This document shows, in pieces, positions 1 through 11,183 of a stretch of 64,000 nucleotides of DNA. The notes beneath the pieces were generated by a model. That model saw nothing but the letters and a program-made list of their open reading frames with translations. It was not told the origin of the DNA and searched no databases. Positions within the stretch are counted from its first letter, which is position 1, and each line of letters opens with the position of its first letter. A program made the translations under genes and the position numbers. Origin of the DNA: Henricia sp. BOLD:AAB3569 (Eukaryota; Echinodermata; Asteroidea; Spinulosida; Echinasteridae); the NCBI GenBank assembly GCA_037783545.1, contig JBBELK010001521.1:1-64000 (forward strand). The letters are read 5' to 3'.

Positions 1-3000
1 ATATTCCGCACTTGTCATGCAAAATTGACAGATTTTCGCTGGGAAATGACGGAGAAATTTCAGAGTTTAGGGAAAACGGAGCTCGGCTGCGTGGTTATTC
101 CCCTAACCGTGGCTGTTGGGACAGCCCTGCGCCGCGCTGGTGTACATTTGTACGGCCGTTGACTCATACCCAGATTGTGACGGGAATTAGGTCAAAGTGT
201 GTCCCAAATGCCGGCAAATTTGGAAATCAAGGAATTTTCCAACCAACTTTAAATTTTGCATGCTCCAAACTGTATATATTCCGCACTTGTCATGCAAAAT
301 TGACAGATTTTCGCTGGGAAATGACGGAGAAATTTCAGAGTTTAGGGAAAACGGAGCTCGGCTGCGTGGTTATTCCCCTAACCGTGGCTGTTGGGACACC
401 CTGCGCCGCGCTGGTGTACATTTGTACGGCCGTTGACTCACCCCAGATTGTGACGGAATTAGGTCAAAGTGTGTCCCAAGTGCCGGCAAATTTGGAAATC
501 AAGGAATTTTCCAACCAACTTCAAATTTTGCATGCTCCAAACTGTATATATTCCGCACTTGTCATGCAAAATTGACAGATTTTCGCTGGAAATGACGGAG
601 AAATTTCAGAGTTTAGGGAAAACGGAGCTCGGCTGCGTGGTTATTCCCCTAACCGTGGCTGTTGGGACACCCTGCGCCGCGCTGGTGTACATTTGTACGG
701 CCGTTGACTCACCCCAGATTGTGACGGGAATTAGGTCAAAGTGTGTCCCAAATGCCGGCAAATTTGGAAATCAAGGAATTTTCCAACCAACTTCAAATTT
801 TGCATGCTCCAAACTGTATATATTCCGCACTTGTCATGCAAAATTGACAGATTTTCGCTGGGAAATGACGGAGAAATATCAGAGTTTAGGGAAAACGGAG
901 CTCGGCTGCGTGGTTATTCCCCTAACCGTGGCTGTTGGGACACCCTGCGCCGCGCTGGTGTACATTTGTACGGCCGTTGACTCACCCCAGATTGTGACGG
1001 GAATTAGGTCAAAGTGTGTCCCAAATGCCGGCAAATTTGGAAATCAAGGAATTTTCCAACCAACTTCAAATTTTGCATGCTCCAAACTGTATATATTCCG
1101 CACTTGTCATGCAAAATTGACAGATTTTCGCTGGGAAATGACGGAGAAATTTCAGAGTTTAGGGAAAACGGAGCTCGGCTGCGTGGTTATTCCCCTAACC
1201 GTGGCTGTTGGGACACCCTGCGCCGCGCTGGTGTACATTTGTACGGCCGTTGACTCACCCCAGATTGTGACGGGAATTAGGTCAAAGTGTGTCCCAAATG
1301 CCGGCAAATTGGAAATCAAGGAATTTTCCAACCAACTTCAAATTTTGCATGCTCCAAACTGTATATATTCCGCACTTGTCATGCAAAATTGACAGATTTT
1401 CGCTGGGAAATGACGGAGAAATTTCAGAGTTTAGGGAAAACGGAGCTCGGCTGCGTGGTTATTCCCCTAACCGTGGCTGTTGGGACACCCTGCGCCGCGC
1501 TGGTGTACATTTGTACGGCCGTTGACTCACCCCAGATTGTGACGGGAATTAGGTCAAAGTGTGTCCCAAATGCCGGCAAATTTGGAAATCAAGGAATTTT
1601 CTAACCAACTTCAAATTTTGCATGCTCCAAACTGTATATATTCCGCACTTGTCATGCAAAATTGACAGATTTTCGCTGGGAAATGACGGAGATATTTCAG
1701 AGTTTAGGGAAAACGGAGCTCGGCTGCGTGGTTATTCCCCTAACCGTGGCTGTTGGGACACCCTGCGCCGCGCTGGTGTACATTTGTACGGCCGTTGACT
1801 CACCCAGATTGTGACGGGAATTAGGTCAAAGTGTGTCCCAAATGCCGGCAAATTTGGAAATCAAGGAATTTTCCAACCAACTTCAAATTTTGCATGCTCC
1901 AAACTGTATATATTCCGCACTTGTCATGCAAAATTGACAGATTTTCGCTGGGAAATGACGGAGAAATTTCAGAGTTTAGGGAAAACGGAGCTCGGCTGCG
2001 TGGTTATTCCCCTAACCGTGGCTGTTGGGACACCCTGCGCCGCGCTGGTGTACATTTGTACGGCCGTTGACTCACCCCAGATTGTGACGGGAATTAGGTC
2101 AAAGTGTGTCCCAAATGCCGGCAAATTTGGAAATCAAGGAATTTTCCAACCAACTTCAAATTTTGCATGCTCCAAACTGTATATATTCCGCACTTGTCAT
2201 GCAAAATTGACAGATTTTCGCTGGGAATGACGGAGAAATTTCAGAGTTTAGAGGAAAACGGAGCTCGGCTGCGTGGTTATTCCCCTAACCGTGGCTGTTG
2301 GGACACCCTGCGCCGCGCTGGTGTACATTTGTACGGCCGTTGACTCACCCCAGATTGTGACGGAATTAGGTCAAAGTGTGTCCCAAATGCCGGCAAATTT
2401 GGAAATCAAGGAATTTTCCAACCAACTTCAAATTTTGCATGCTCCAAACTGTATATATTCCGCACTTGTTATGCAAAATTGACAGATTTTCGCTGGGAAA
2501 TTACGGAGAAATTTCAGAGTTTAGGGAAAACGGAGCTCGGCTGCGTGGTTATCCCCTAACCGTGGCTGTTGGGACACCCTGCGCCGCGCTGGTGTACATT
2601 TGTACGGCCGTTGACTCACCCCAGATTGTGACGGGAATTAGGTCAAAGTGTGTCCCAAATGCCGGCAAATTTGGAAATCAAGGAATTTTCCAACCAACTT
2701 CAAATTTTGCATGCTCCAAACTGTATATATTCCGCACTTGTCATGCAAAATTGACAGATTTTCGCTGGGAAATGACGGAGAAATATCAGAGTTTAGGGAA
2801 AACGGAGCTCGGCTGCGTGGTTATTCCCCTAACCGTGGCTGTTGGGACACCCTGCGCCGCGCTGGTGTACATTTGTACGGCGTTGACTCACCCCAGATTG
2901 TGACGGAATTAGGTCAAAGTGTGTCCCAAATGCCGGCAAATTTGGAAATCAAGGAATTTTCTAACCAACTTCAAATTTTGCATGCTCCAAACTGTATATA

Positions 3001-4396
3001 TTCCGCACTTGTCATGCAAATTGACAGATTTTCGCTGGGAAATGACGGAGGAAATTTCAGAGTTTAGGGAAAACGGAGCTCGGCTGCGTGGTTATTCCCC
3101 TAACCGTGGCTGTTGGGACACCCTGCCTGCGCCGCGCTGGTGTACATTTGTACGGCCGTTGACTCACCCCAGATTGTGACGGGAATTAGGTCAAAGTGTG
3201 TCCCAAATGCCGGCAAATTTGGAAATCAAGGAATTTTCCAACCAACTTCAAATTTTGCATGCTCCAAACTGTATATATTCCGCACTTGTCATGCAAAATT
3301 GACAGATTTTCGCTGGGAAATGACGGAGAAATTTCAGAGTTTAGGGAAAACGGAGCTCGGCTGCGTGGTTATTCCCCTAACCGTGGCTGTTGGGACACCC
3401 TGCGCCGCGCTGGTGTACATTTGTACGGCCGTTGACTCACCCCAGATTGTGACGGGAATTAGGTCAAAGTGTGTCCCAAATGCCGGCAAATTTGGAAATC
3501 AAGGAATTTTCTAACCAACTTCAAATTTTGCATGCTCCAAACTGTATATATTCCGCACTTGTCATGCAAAATTGACAGATTTTCGCTGGGAAATTACGGA
3601 GATATTTCAGAGTTTAGGAAAACGGAGCTCGGCTGCGTGGTTATTCCCCTAACCGTGGCTGTTGGGACACCCTGCGCCGCGCTGGTGTACATTTGTACGG
3701 CCGTTGACTCACCCCAGATTGTGACGGGAATTAGGTCAAAGTGTGTCCCAAATGCCGGCAAATTTGGAAATCAAGGAATTTTCCAACCAACTTCAAATTT
3801 TGCATGCTCCAAACTGTATATATTCCGCACTTGTCATGCAAAGTTGACAGATTTTCGCTGGGAAATGACGGAGAAATTTCAGAGTTTAGGGAAAACGGAG
3901 CTCGGCTGCGTGGTTATTTTCCTAACCGTGGCTGTTGGGACACCCTGCGCCGCGCTTGTGTACATTTCTACGGCCGTTGACTCACCCCAGATTGTGACGG
4001 GAATTAGGTCAAAGTGTGTCCCAAATGCCGGCAAATTTGGAAATCAATGAATTTTCCCAACTTCAAATTTTGCATGCTCCAAACTGTATATATTCCGCAC
4101 TTGTCATGCAAAATTGACAGATTTTCGCTGGGAAATGACGGAGAAATTTCAGAGTTTAGGGAAAACGGAGCTCGGCTGCGTGGTTATTCCCCTAACCGTG
4201 GCTGTTGGGACACCCTGCGCCGCGCTGGTGTACATTTGTACGGCCGTTGACTCACCCCAGATTGTGACGGGAATTAGGTCAAAGTGTGTCCCAAATGCCG
4301 GCAAATTTGGAAATCAAGGAATTTTCCAACCAACTTCAAATTTTGCATGCTCCAAACTGTATATATTCCGCACTTGTCATGCAAAATTGACAGATT

Positions 4397-4414
4397 TTCG
4401 CTGGGAAATGACGG
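4397..4414 (+). promoter_or_regulatory. CENP-B-box-like string (non-canonical, example)
   Basis: The monomer string TTCGCTGGGAAATGACGG resembles the mammalian CENP-B box (TTCG, four bases, A, two bases, CGGG) in its TTCG, TGG, AAA and CGG parts. The spacing is wrong: one extra G precedes the A run and TGA separates AAA from CGG. By the established rule it would not be a functional mammalian box. Whether an invertebrate pogo-derived CENP-B-like protein uses such a site is unknown. At 582-598 one monomer lacks the extra G and matches the first half exactly. Confidence 0.15.
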
Positions 4415-4520
4415 AGAAATTTCAGAGTTTAGGGAAAACGGAGCTCGGCTGCGTGGTTATTCCCCTAACCGTGGCTGTTGGGACACCCTGCGCCGCGCTG
4501 GTGTACATTTGTACGGCCGT

Positions 4521-4527
4521 TGACTCA
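4521..4527. promoter_or_regulatory. AP-1/bZIP consensus TGACTCA, one per monomer (example)
   Basis: The heptamer TGACTCA is the textbook AP-1 (TRE) and Gcn4-type bZIP site and is palindromic around its central base. It lies in the stretch GCCGTTGACTCACCCC and is kept in nearly every monomer, giving roughly 230 copies over 64 kb. The sequence shows the match only. Binding in vivo is not shown, and a single 7-mer can arise by chance in a 273 bp unit; amplification then multiplies it. Confidence 0.35.
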
Positions 4528-6047
4528 CCCCAGATTGTGACGGGAATTAGGTCAAAGTGTGTCCCAAATGCCGGCAAATTTGGAAATCAAGGAATTTTCC
4601 AACCAACTTCAAATTTTGCATGCTCCAAACTGTATATATTCCGCACTTGTCATGCAAAATTGACAGATTTTCGGTGGGAAATGACGGAGAAATTTCAGAG
4701 TTTAGGGAAAACGGAGCTCGGCTGCGTGGTTATTCCCCTAACCGTGGCTGTTGGGACACCCTGCGCCGCGCTGGTGTACATTTGTACGGCCGTTGACTCA
4801 CCCCAGATTGTGACGGGAATTAGGTCAAAGTGTGTCCCAAATGCCGGCAAATTTGGAAATCAAGGAATTTTCCAACCAACTTCAAATTTTGCATGCTCCA
4901 AACTGTATATATTCCGCACTTGTCATGCAAAATTGACAGATTTTCGCTGGGAAATGACGGAGAAATTTCAGAGTTTAGGGAAAACGGAGCTCGGCTGCGT
5001 GGTTATTCCCCTAACCGTGGCTGTTGGGACACCCTGCGCCGCGCTGGTGTACATTTGTACGGCCGTTGACTCACCCCAGATTGGGACGGGAATTAGGTCA
5101 AAGTGTGTCCCAAATGCCGGCAAATTTGGAAATCAAGGAATTTTCCAACCAACTTCAAATTTTGCATGCTCCAAACTGTATATATTCCGCACTTGTCATG
5201 CACATTTGACAGATTTTCGCTGGAAAATGACGGAGAAATTTCAGAGTTTAGGGAAAACGGAGCTCGGCTGCGTGGTTATTCCCCTAACCGTGGCTGTTGG
5301 GACACCCTGCGCATGCGCCGCGCTGGTGTACATTTGTACGGCCGTTGACTCACCCCAGATTGTGACGGGAATTAGGTCAAAGTGTGTCCCAAATGCCGGC
5401 AAATTTGGAAATCAAGGAATTTTCCAACCAACTTCAAATTTTGCATGCTCCAAACTGTATATATTCCGCACTTGTCATGCAAAATTGACAGATTTTCGCT
5501 GGGAAATGACGGAGAAATTTCAAAGTTTAGGGAAAACGGAGCTCGGCTGCGTGGTTATTCCCCTAACCGTGGCTGTTGGGACACCCTGCGCATGCGCTGG
5601 TGTACATTTGTACGGCCGTTGACTCACCCCAGATTGTGACGGGAATTAGGTCAAAGTGTGTCCCAAATGCCGGCAAATTTGGAAATCAAGGAATTTTCCA
5701 ACCAACTTCAAATTTTGCATGCTCCAAACTGTATATATTCCGCACTTGTCATGCAAAATTGACAGATTTTCGCTGGGAAATGACGGAGAAATTTCAGAGT
5801 TTAGGGAAAACGGAGCTCGGCTGCGTGGTTATTCCCCTAACCGTGGCTGTTGGGACACCCTGCGCATGCGCTGGTGTACATTTCTACGGCCGTTGACTCA
5901 CCCCAGATTGTGACGGGAATTAGGTCAAAGTGTGTCCCAAATGCCGGCAAATTTGGAAATCAAGGAATTTTCCAACCAACTTCAAATTTTGCATGCTCCA
6001 AACTGTATATATTCCGCACTTGTCATGCAAAATTGACAGATTTTCGC

Positions 6048-8244
6048 GGAAAAAATGACGGAGAAATTTCAGAGTTTAGGGAAAACGGAGCTCGGCTGCG
6101 TGGTTATTCCCCTAACCGAGGCTGTTGGGACACCCTGCGCATGCGCCGCGCTGGTGTACATTTGTACGGCCGTTGACTCACCCCAGATTGTGACGGGAAT
6201 TAGGTCAAAGTGTGTCCCAAATGCCGGCAAATTTGGAAATCAAGGAATTTTCCAACCAACTTCAAATTTTGCATGCTCCAAACTGTATATATTCCGCACT
6301 TGTCATGCAAAATTGACAGATTTTCGCTGGGAAAAGACGGAGAAATTTCAGAGTTTAGGGGAAACGGAGCTCGGATGCGTGGTTATTCCCCTAACCGTGG
6401 TTGTTGGGACACCCTGCGCATGCGCCGCGCTGGTGTACATTTGTACGGCCGTTGACTCACCCCAGATTGTGACGGGAATTAGGTCAAAGTGTGTCCCAAA
6501 TGCCGGCAAATTTGGAAATCAAGGAATTTTCCAGCCAACTTCAAATTTTGCATGCTCCAAACTGTATATATTCCGCACTTGTCATGCAAAATTGACAGAT
6601 TTTAGCTTGGAAATGACGGAGAAATTTCAGAGTTTAGGGAAAACGGAGCTCGGCTGCGTGGTTATTCCCATAACCGTGGCTGTTGGGACACCCTGCGCCG
6701 CGCTGGTGTACATTTCTACGGCCGTTGACTCACCCCAGATTGTGACGGGAATTAGGTCAAAGTGTGTCCCAAATGCCGGCAAATTTGGAAATCAAGGAAT
6801 TTTCCAACCAACTTCAAATTTTGCATGCTCCAAACTGTATATATTCCGCACTTGTCATGCAAAACTGACAGATTTTCGCTGGGAAATGACGGAGAAATTT
6901 CAGAGTTTAGGGAAAACGGAGCTCGGCTGCGTGGTTATTCCCCTAACCGTGGCTGTTGGGACACCCTGCGCAGCGCTGGTGTACATTTGTACGGCCGTTG
7001 ACTCACCCCAGATTGTGACGGGAATTAGGTCAAAGTGTGTCCCAAATGCCGGCAAATTTGGAAATCAAGGAATTTTCCAACCAACTTCAAATTTTGCATG
7101 CTCCAAACTGTATATATTCCGCACTTGTCATGCAAAATTGACAGATTTTCGCGGAAAAAATGACGGAGAAATTTCAGAGTTTAGGGAAAACGGAGCTCGG
7201 CTGCGTGGTTATTCCCCTAACCGAGGCTGTTGGGACACCCTGCGCATGCGCCGCGCTGGTGTACATTTGTACGGCCGTTGACTCACCCCAGATTGTGACG
7301 GGAATTAGGTCAAAGTGTGTCCCAAATGCCGGCAAATTTGGAAATCAAGGAATTTTCCAACCAACTTCAAATTTTGCATGCTCCAAACTGTATATATTCC
7401 GCACTTGTCATGCAAAATTGACAGATTTTCGCTGGGAAAAGACGGAGAAATTTCAGAGTTTAGGGGAAACGGAGCTCGGATGCGTGGTTATTCCCCTAAC
7501 CGTGGTTGTTGGGACACCCTGCGCATGCGCCGCGCTGGTGTACATTTGTACGGCCGTTGACTCACCCCAGATTGTGACGGGAATTAGGTCAAAGTGTGTC
7601 CCAAATGCCGGCAAATTTGGAAATCAAGGAATTTTCCAGCCAACTTCAAATTTTGCATGCTCCAAACTGTATATATTCCGCACTTGTCATGCAAAATTGA
7701 CAGATTTTAGCTTGGAAATGACGGAGAAATTTCAGAGTTTAGGGAAAACGGAGCTCGGCTGCGTGGTTATTCCCATAACCGTGGCTGTTGGGACACCCTG
7801 CGCCGCGCTGGTGTACATTTCTACGGCCGTTGACTCACCCCAGATTGTGACGGGAATTAGGTCAAAGTGTGTCCCAAATGCCGGCAAATTTGGAAATCAA
7901 GGAATTTTCCAACCAACTTCAAATTTTGCATGCTCCAAACTGTATATATTCCGCACTTGTCATGCAAAACTGACAGATTTTCGCTGGGAAATGACGGAGA
8001 AATTTCAGAGTTTAGGGAAAACGGAGCTCGGCTGCGTGGTTATTCCCCTAACCGTGGCTGTTGGGACACCCTGCGCAGCGCTGGTGTACATTTGTACGGC
8101 CGTTGACTCACCCCAGATTGTGACGGGAATTAGGTCAAAGTGTGTCCCAAATGCCGGCAAATTTGGAAATCAAGGAATTTTCCAACCAACTTCAAATTTT
8201 GCATGCTCCAAACTGTATATATTCCGCACTTGTCATGCAAAATT
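6048..8244 (+). repeat. Tetramer tandem duplication, period 1105 bp
   Basis: Two tandem copies of a four-monomer unit (279+279+273+273 plus one extra base). Shared rare markers repeat exactly 1105 bases apart: GCGGAAAAAATG (6046 and 7151), CCGAGGCTG (6116 and 7221), CCAGCCAAC (6530 and 7635), TTTTAGCTTGG, CCCATAACC and CGCAGCGCTGG. By eye identity runs from about 5885 to 7139 against 6990 to 8244. It ends at TTGACAG (7140) versus TTTACAG (8245). This implies a very recent unequal exchange or replication slip of a multi-monomer block. Confidence 0.85.
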
Positions 8245-8976
8245 TACAGATTTTCGCTGGGAAATGACGGATAAATTTCAGAGTTTAGGGAAAACGGAGC
8301 TCGGCTGCGTGGTTATTCCCCTAACCGTGGCTGTTGGGACACCCTGCGCATGCGCCGCGCTGGTGTACATTTGTACGGCCGTTGACTCACCCCAGATTGT
8401 GACGGGAATTAGGTCAAAGTGTGTCCCAAATGCCGGCAAATTTGGAAATCAAGGAATTTTCCAACCAACTTCAAATGTTGCATGCTCCAAACTGTATATA
8501 TTCCGCACTTGTCATGCAAAATTGACAGATTTTCGCTGAGAAATGACGGAGAAATTTCATAGTTTAGGGAAAACGGAGCTCGGCTGCGTGGTTATTCCCC
8601 TAACCGTGGCTGTTGAGACACCCTGCGCATGCGCCGCGCTGGTGTACATTTGTACGGCCGTTGACTCACCCCAGATTGTGACGGGAATTAGGTTAAAGTG
8701 TGTCCCAAATGCCGGCAAATTTGGAAATCAAGGAATTTTCCAACCAACTTCAAATGTTGCATGCTCGAAACTGTATATATTCCGCACTTGTCATGCAAAA
8801 TTGACAGATTTTCGCTGGGAAATGACGGAGAAATTTCAGAGTTTAGGGAAAATGGAGCTCGGCTGCGTGGTTATTCCCCTAACCGTGGCTGTTGGGACAC
8901 CCTGCGCATGCGCCGCGCTGGTGTACATTTGTACGGCCGTTGACTCACCCCAGATTGTGACGGGAATTAGGTCAAA

Positions 8977-10632
8977 GTGTGTCCCAAATGCCGGCAAATT
9001 TGGAAATCAAGGAATTTTCCAACCAACTTCAAATTTTGCATGCTCCAAACTGTAAATATTCCGCACTTGTCATGCAAAATTGACAGATTTTCGCTGGGAA
9101 ATGACGGAGAAATTTCAGAGTTTAGGGAAAACGGAGCTCGGCTGCGTGGTTATTCCCCTAACCGTGGCTGTTGGGACACCCTGCGCATGCGCCACGCTGG
9201 TGTACATTTGTACGGCCGTTGACTCACCCCAGATTGTGACGGGAATTAGGTCAAAGTGTGTCCCAAATGCCGGCAAATTTGGAAATCAAGGAATTTTCCA
9301 ACCAACTTCAAATTTTGCATGCTCCAAACTGTAAATATTCCGAACTTGTCATGCAAAATTGACAGATTTTCGCTGGGAAATGACGGAGAAATTTCAGAGT
9401 TTAGGGAAAACGGAGCTCGGCTGCGTGGTTATTCCCCTAACCGTGGCTGTTGGGACACCCTGCGCCGCGCTGGTGTACATTTCTACGGCCGTTGACTCAC
9501 CCCAGATTGTGACGGGAATTAGGTCAAAGTGTGTCCCAAATGCCGGCAAATTTGGAAATCAAGGAATTTTCCAACCAACTTCAAATTGTGCATGCTCCAA
9601 ACTGTATATATTCCGCACTTGTCATGCAAAATTGACAGATTTTCGCTCGGAAATTACGGAGAAATTTCAGAGTTTAGGGAAAACGGAGCTCGGCTGCGTG
9701 GTTATTCCCCTAACCGTGGCTGTTGAGACACCCTGCGCATGCGCCGCGCTGGTGTACATTTGTACGGCCGTTGACTCACCCCAGATTGTGACGGGAATTA
9801 GGTCAAAGTGTGTCCCAAATGCCGGCAAATTTGGAAATCAAGGAATTTTCCAACCAACTTCAAATGTTGCATGCTACAAACTGTATATATTCCGCACTTG
9901 TCATGCAAAATTGACAGATTTTCGCTGGGAAATGACGGAGAAATTTCAGAGTTTAGGGAAAACGGAGCTCGGCTGCGTGGTTATTCCCCTAACCGTGGCT
10001 GTTGGGACACCCTGCGCCGCGCTGGTGTACATTTCTACGGCCGTTGACTCACCCCAGATTGTGACGGGAATTAGGTCAAAGTGTGTCCCAAATGCCGGCA
10101 AATTTGGAAATCAAGGAATTTTCCAACCAACTTCAAATTTTGCATGCTCCAAACTGTATATATTCCGCACTTGTCATGCAAAATTGACAGATTTTCGCTG
10201 GGAAATGACGGAGAAATTTCAGAGTTTAGGGAAAACGGAGCTCGGCTGCGTGGTTATTCCCCTAACCGTGGCTGTTGGGACACCCTGCGCATGCGCCGCG
10301 CTGGTGTACATTTGTACGGCCGTTGACTCACCCCAGATTGTGACGGGAATTAGGTCAAAGTGTGTCCCAAATGCCGGCAAATTTGGAAATAAAGGAATTT
10401 TCCAACCAACTTCAAATTTTGCATGCTCCAAACTGTATATATTCCGCACTTGTCATGCAAAATTGACAGATTTTCGCTGGGAAATGACGGAGAAATTTCA
10501 GAGTTTAGGGAAAACGGAGCTCGGCTGCGTGGTTATTCCCCTAACCGTGGCTGTTGGGATACCCTGCGCCGCGCTGGTGTACATTTGTACGGCCGTTGAC
10601 TCACCCCAGATTGTGACGGGAATTAGGTCAAA
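8977..10632 (+). repeat. Dispersed block, copy 1 of 3
   Basis: A block with a distinctive set of variants: TGTAAATATTCC (9050s and 9330s), CGCCACGCTGG, CCGAACTTG, AAATTGTGCATG, CGCTCGGAAATTACGG, TGTTGAGACACC and AAATGTTGCATGCTAC. The same ordered set recurs 8292 bases downstream (17269 on). Most of it recurs again at 27687-30.9 kb, where one monomer is missing. Beyond 10632 this copy continues to match the third copy but not the second, so breakpoints differ between pairs. Confidence 0.8.
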
Positions 10633-11183
10633 GTGTGTCCCAAATGCCGGCAAATTTGGAAATCAAGGAATTTTCCAACCAACTTCAAATTTTGCATGCT
10701 CCAAACTGTATATATTCCGCACTTGTCATGCAAAATTGACAAATTTTCGCTGGGAAATGACGGAGAAATTTCAGAGTTTAGGGAAAACGGAGCTCGGCTG
10801 CGTGGTTATTCCCCTAACCGTGGCTGTTGGGACACCCTGCGCATGCGCCGCGCTGGTGTACATTTGTACGGCCGTTGACTCACCCCAGATTGTGACGGGA
10901 ATTAGGTCAAAGTGTGTCCCAAATGCCGGCAAATTTGGAAATCAAGGAATTTTTCAACCAACTTCAAATTTTGCATGCTCCAAACTGTATATATTCCGCA
11001 CTTGTCTTGCAAAATTGACAGATTTTCGCTGGGAAATGACGGAGAAATTTCAGAGTTTAGGGAAAACGGAGCTCGGCTGCGTGGTTATTCCCCTACCGTG
11101 GCTGTTGGGACACCCTGCGCCGCGCTGGTGTATATTTCTACGGCCGTTGACTCACCCCAGATTGTGACGGGAATTAGGTCAAA

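Larger units (their letters stand above)
4284..4556 (+). repeat. Representative consensus-like 273 bp monomer
   Basis: A clean copy of the short monomer, useful as a reference for positions within the unit. In order it holds an AT-rich dyad-rich half (4301-4350), a TATATATT stretch near 4360, a short dyad TGTCA/TGACA around 4375-4392, a CENP-B-box-like string (4397-4414), a GAGCTC site (4441-4446), the GC-rich indel hotspot (4487-4500), a perfect TGACTCA (4521-4527) and an AGGTCAAAG string crossing into the next unit. One plus-strand frame is open over all 91 codons; a second plus-strand frame is open for 79 codons per unit and then stops. Confidence 0.95.

Noticed and set aside
741-980. Series of 79-81 residue open frames, one per monomer, starting MCPKCRQIW
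   Set aside because: This is the second plus-strand frame of the same monomer; the CPKC pair recalls a zinc-ribbon start but nothing else supports a fold. It recurs only because the DNA does.
4461-4470. CCCCTAACC in each monomer as a telomere-repeat trace
   Set aside because: Only about one and a half CCCTAA units, isolated in each monomer and not in tandem; chance is sufficient.
4487-4500. CpG-island or promoter at the GC-rich hotspot
   Set aside because: Only about 15-20 bases are GC-rich per monomer; nothing downstream looks like a gene.
10219-10449. Minus-strand 76-codon frames starting MRNIYSLEHAKFE
   Set aside because: Antisense shadow of the monomer, present only where the local variant removes a stop.
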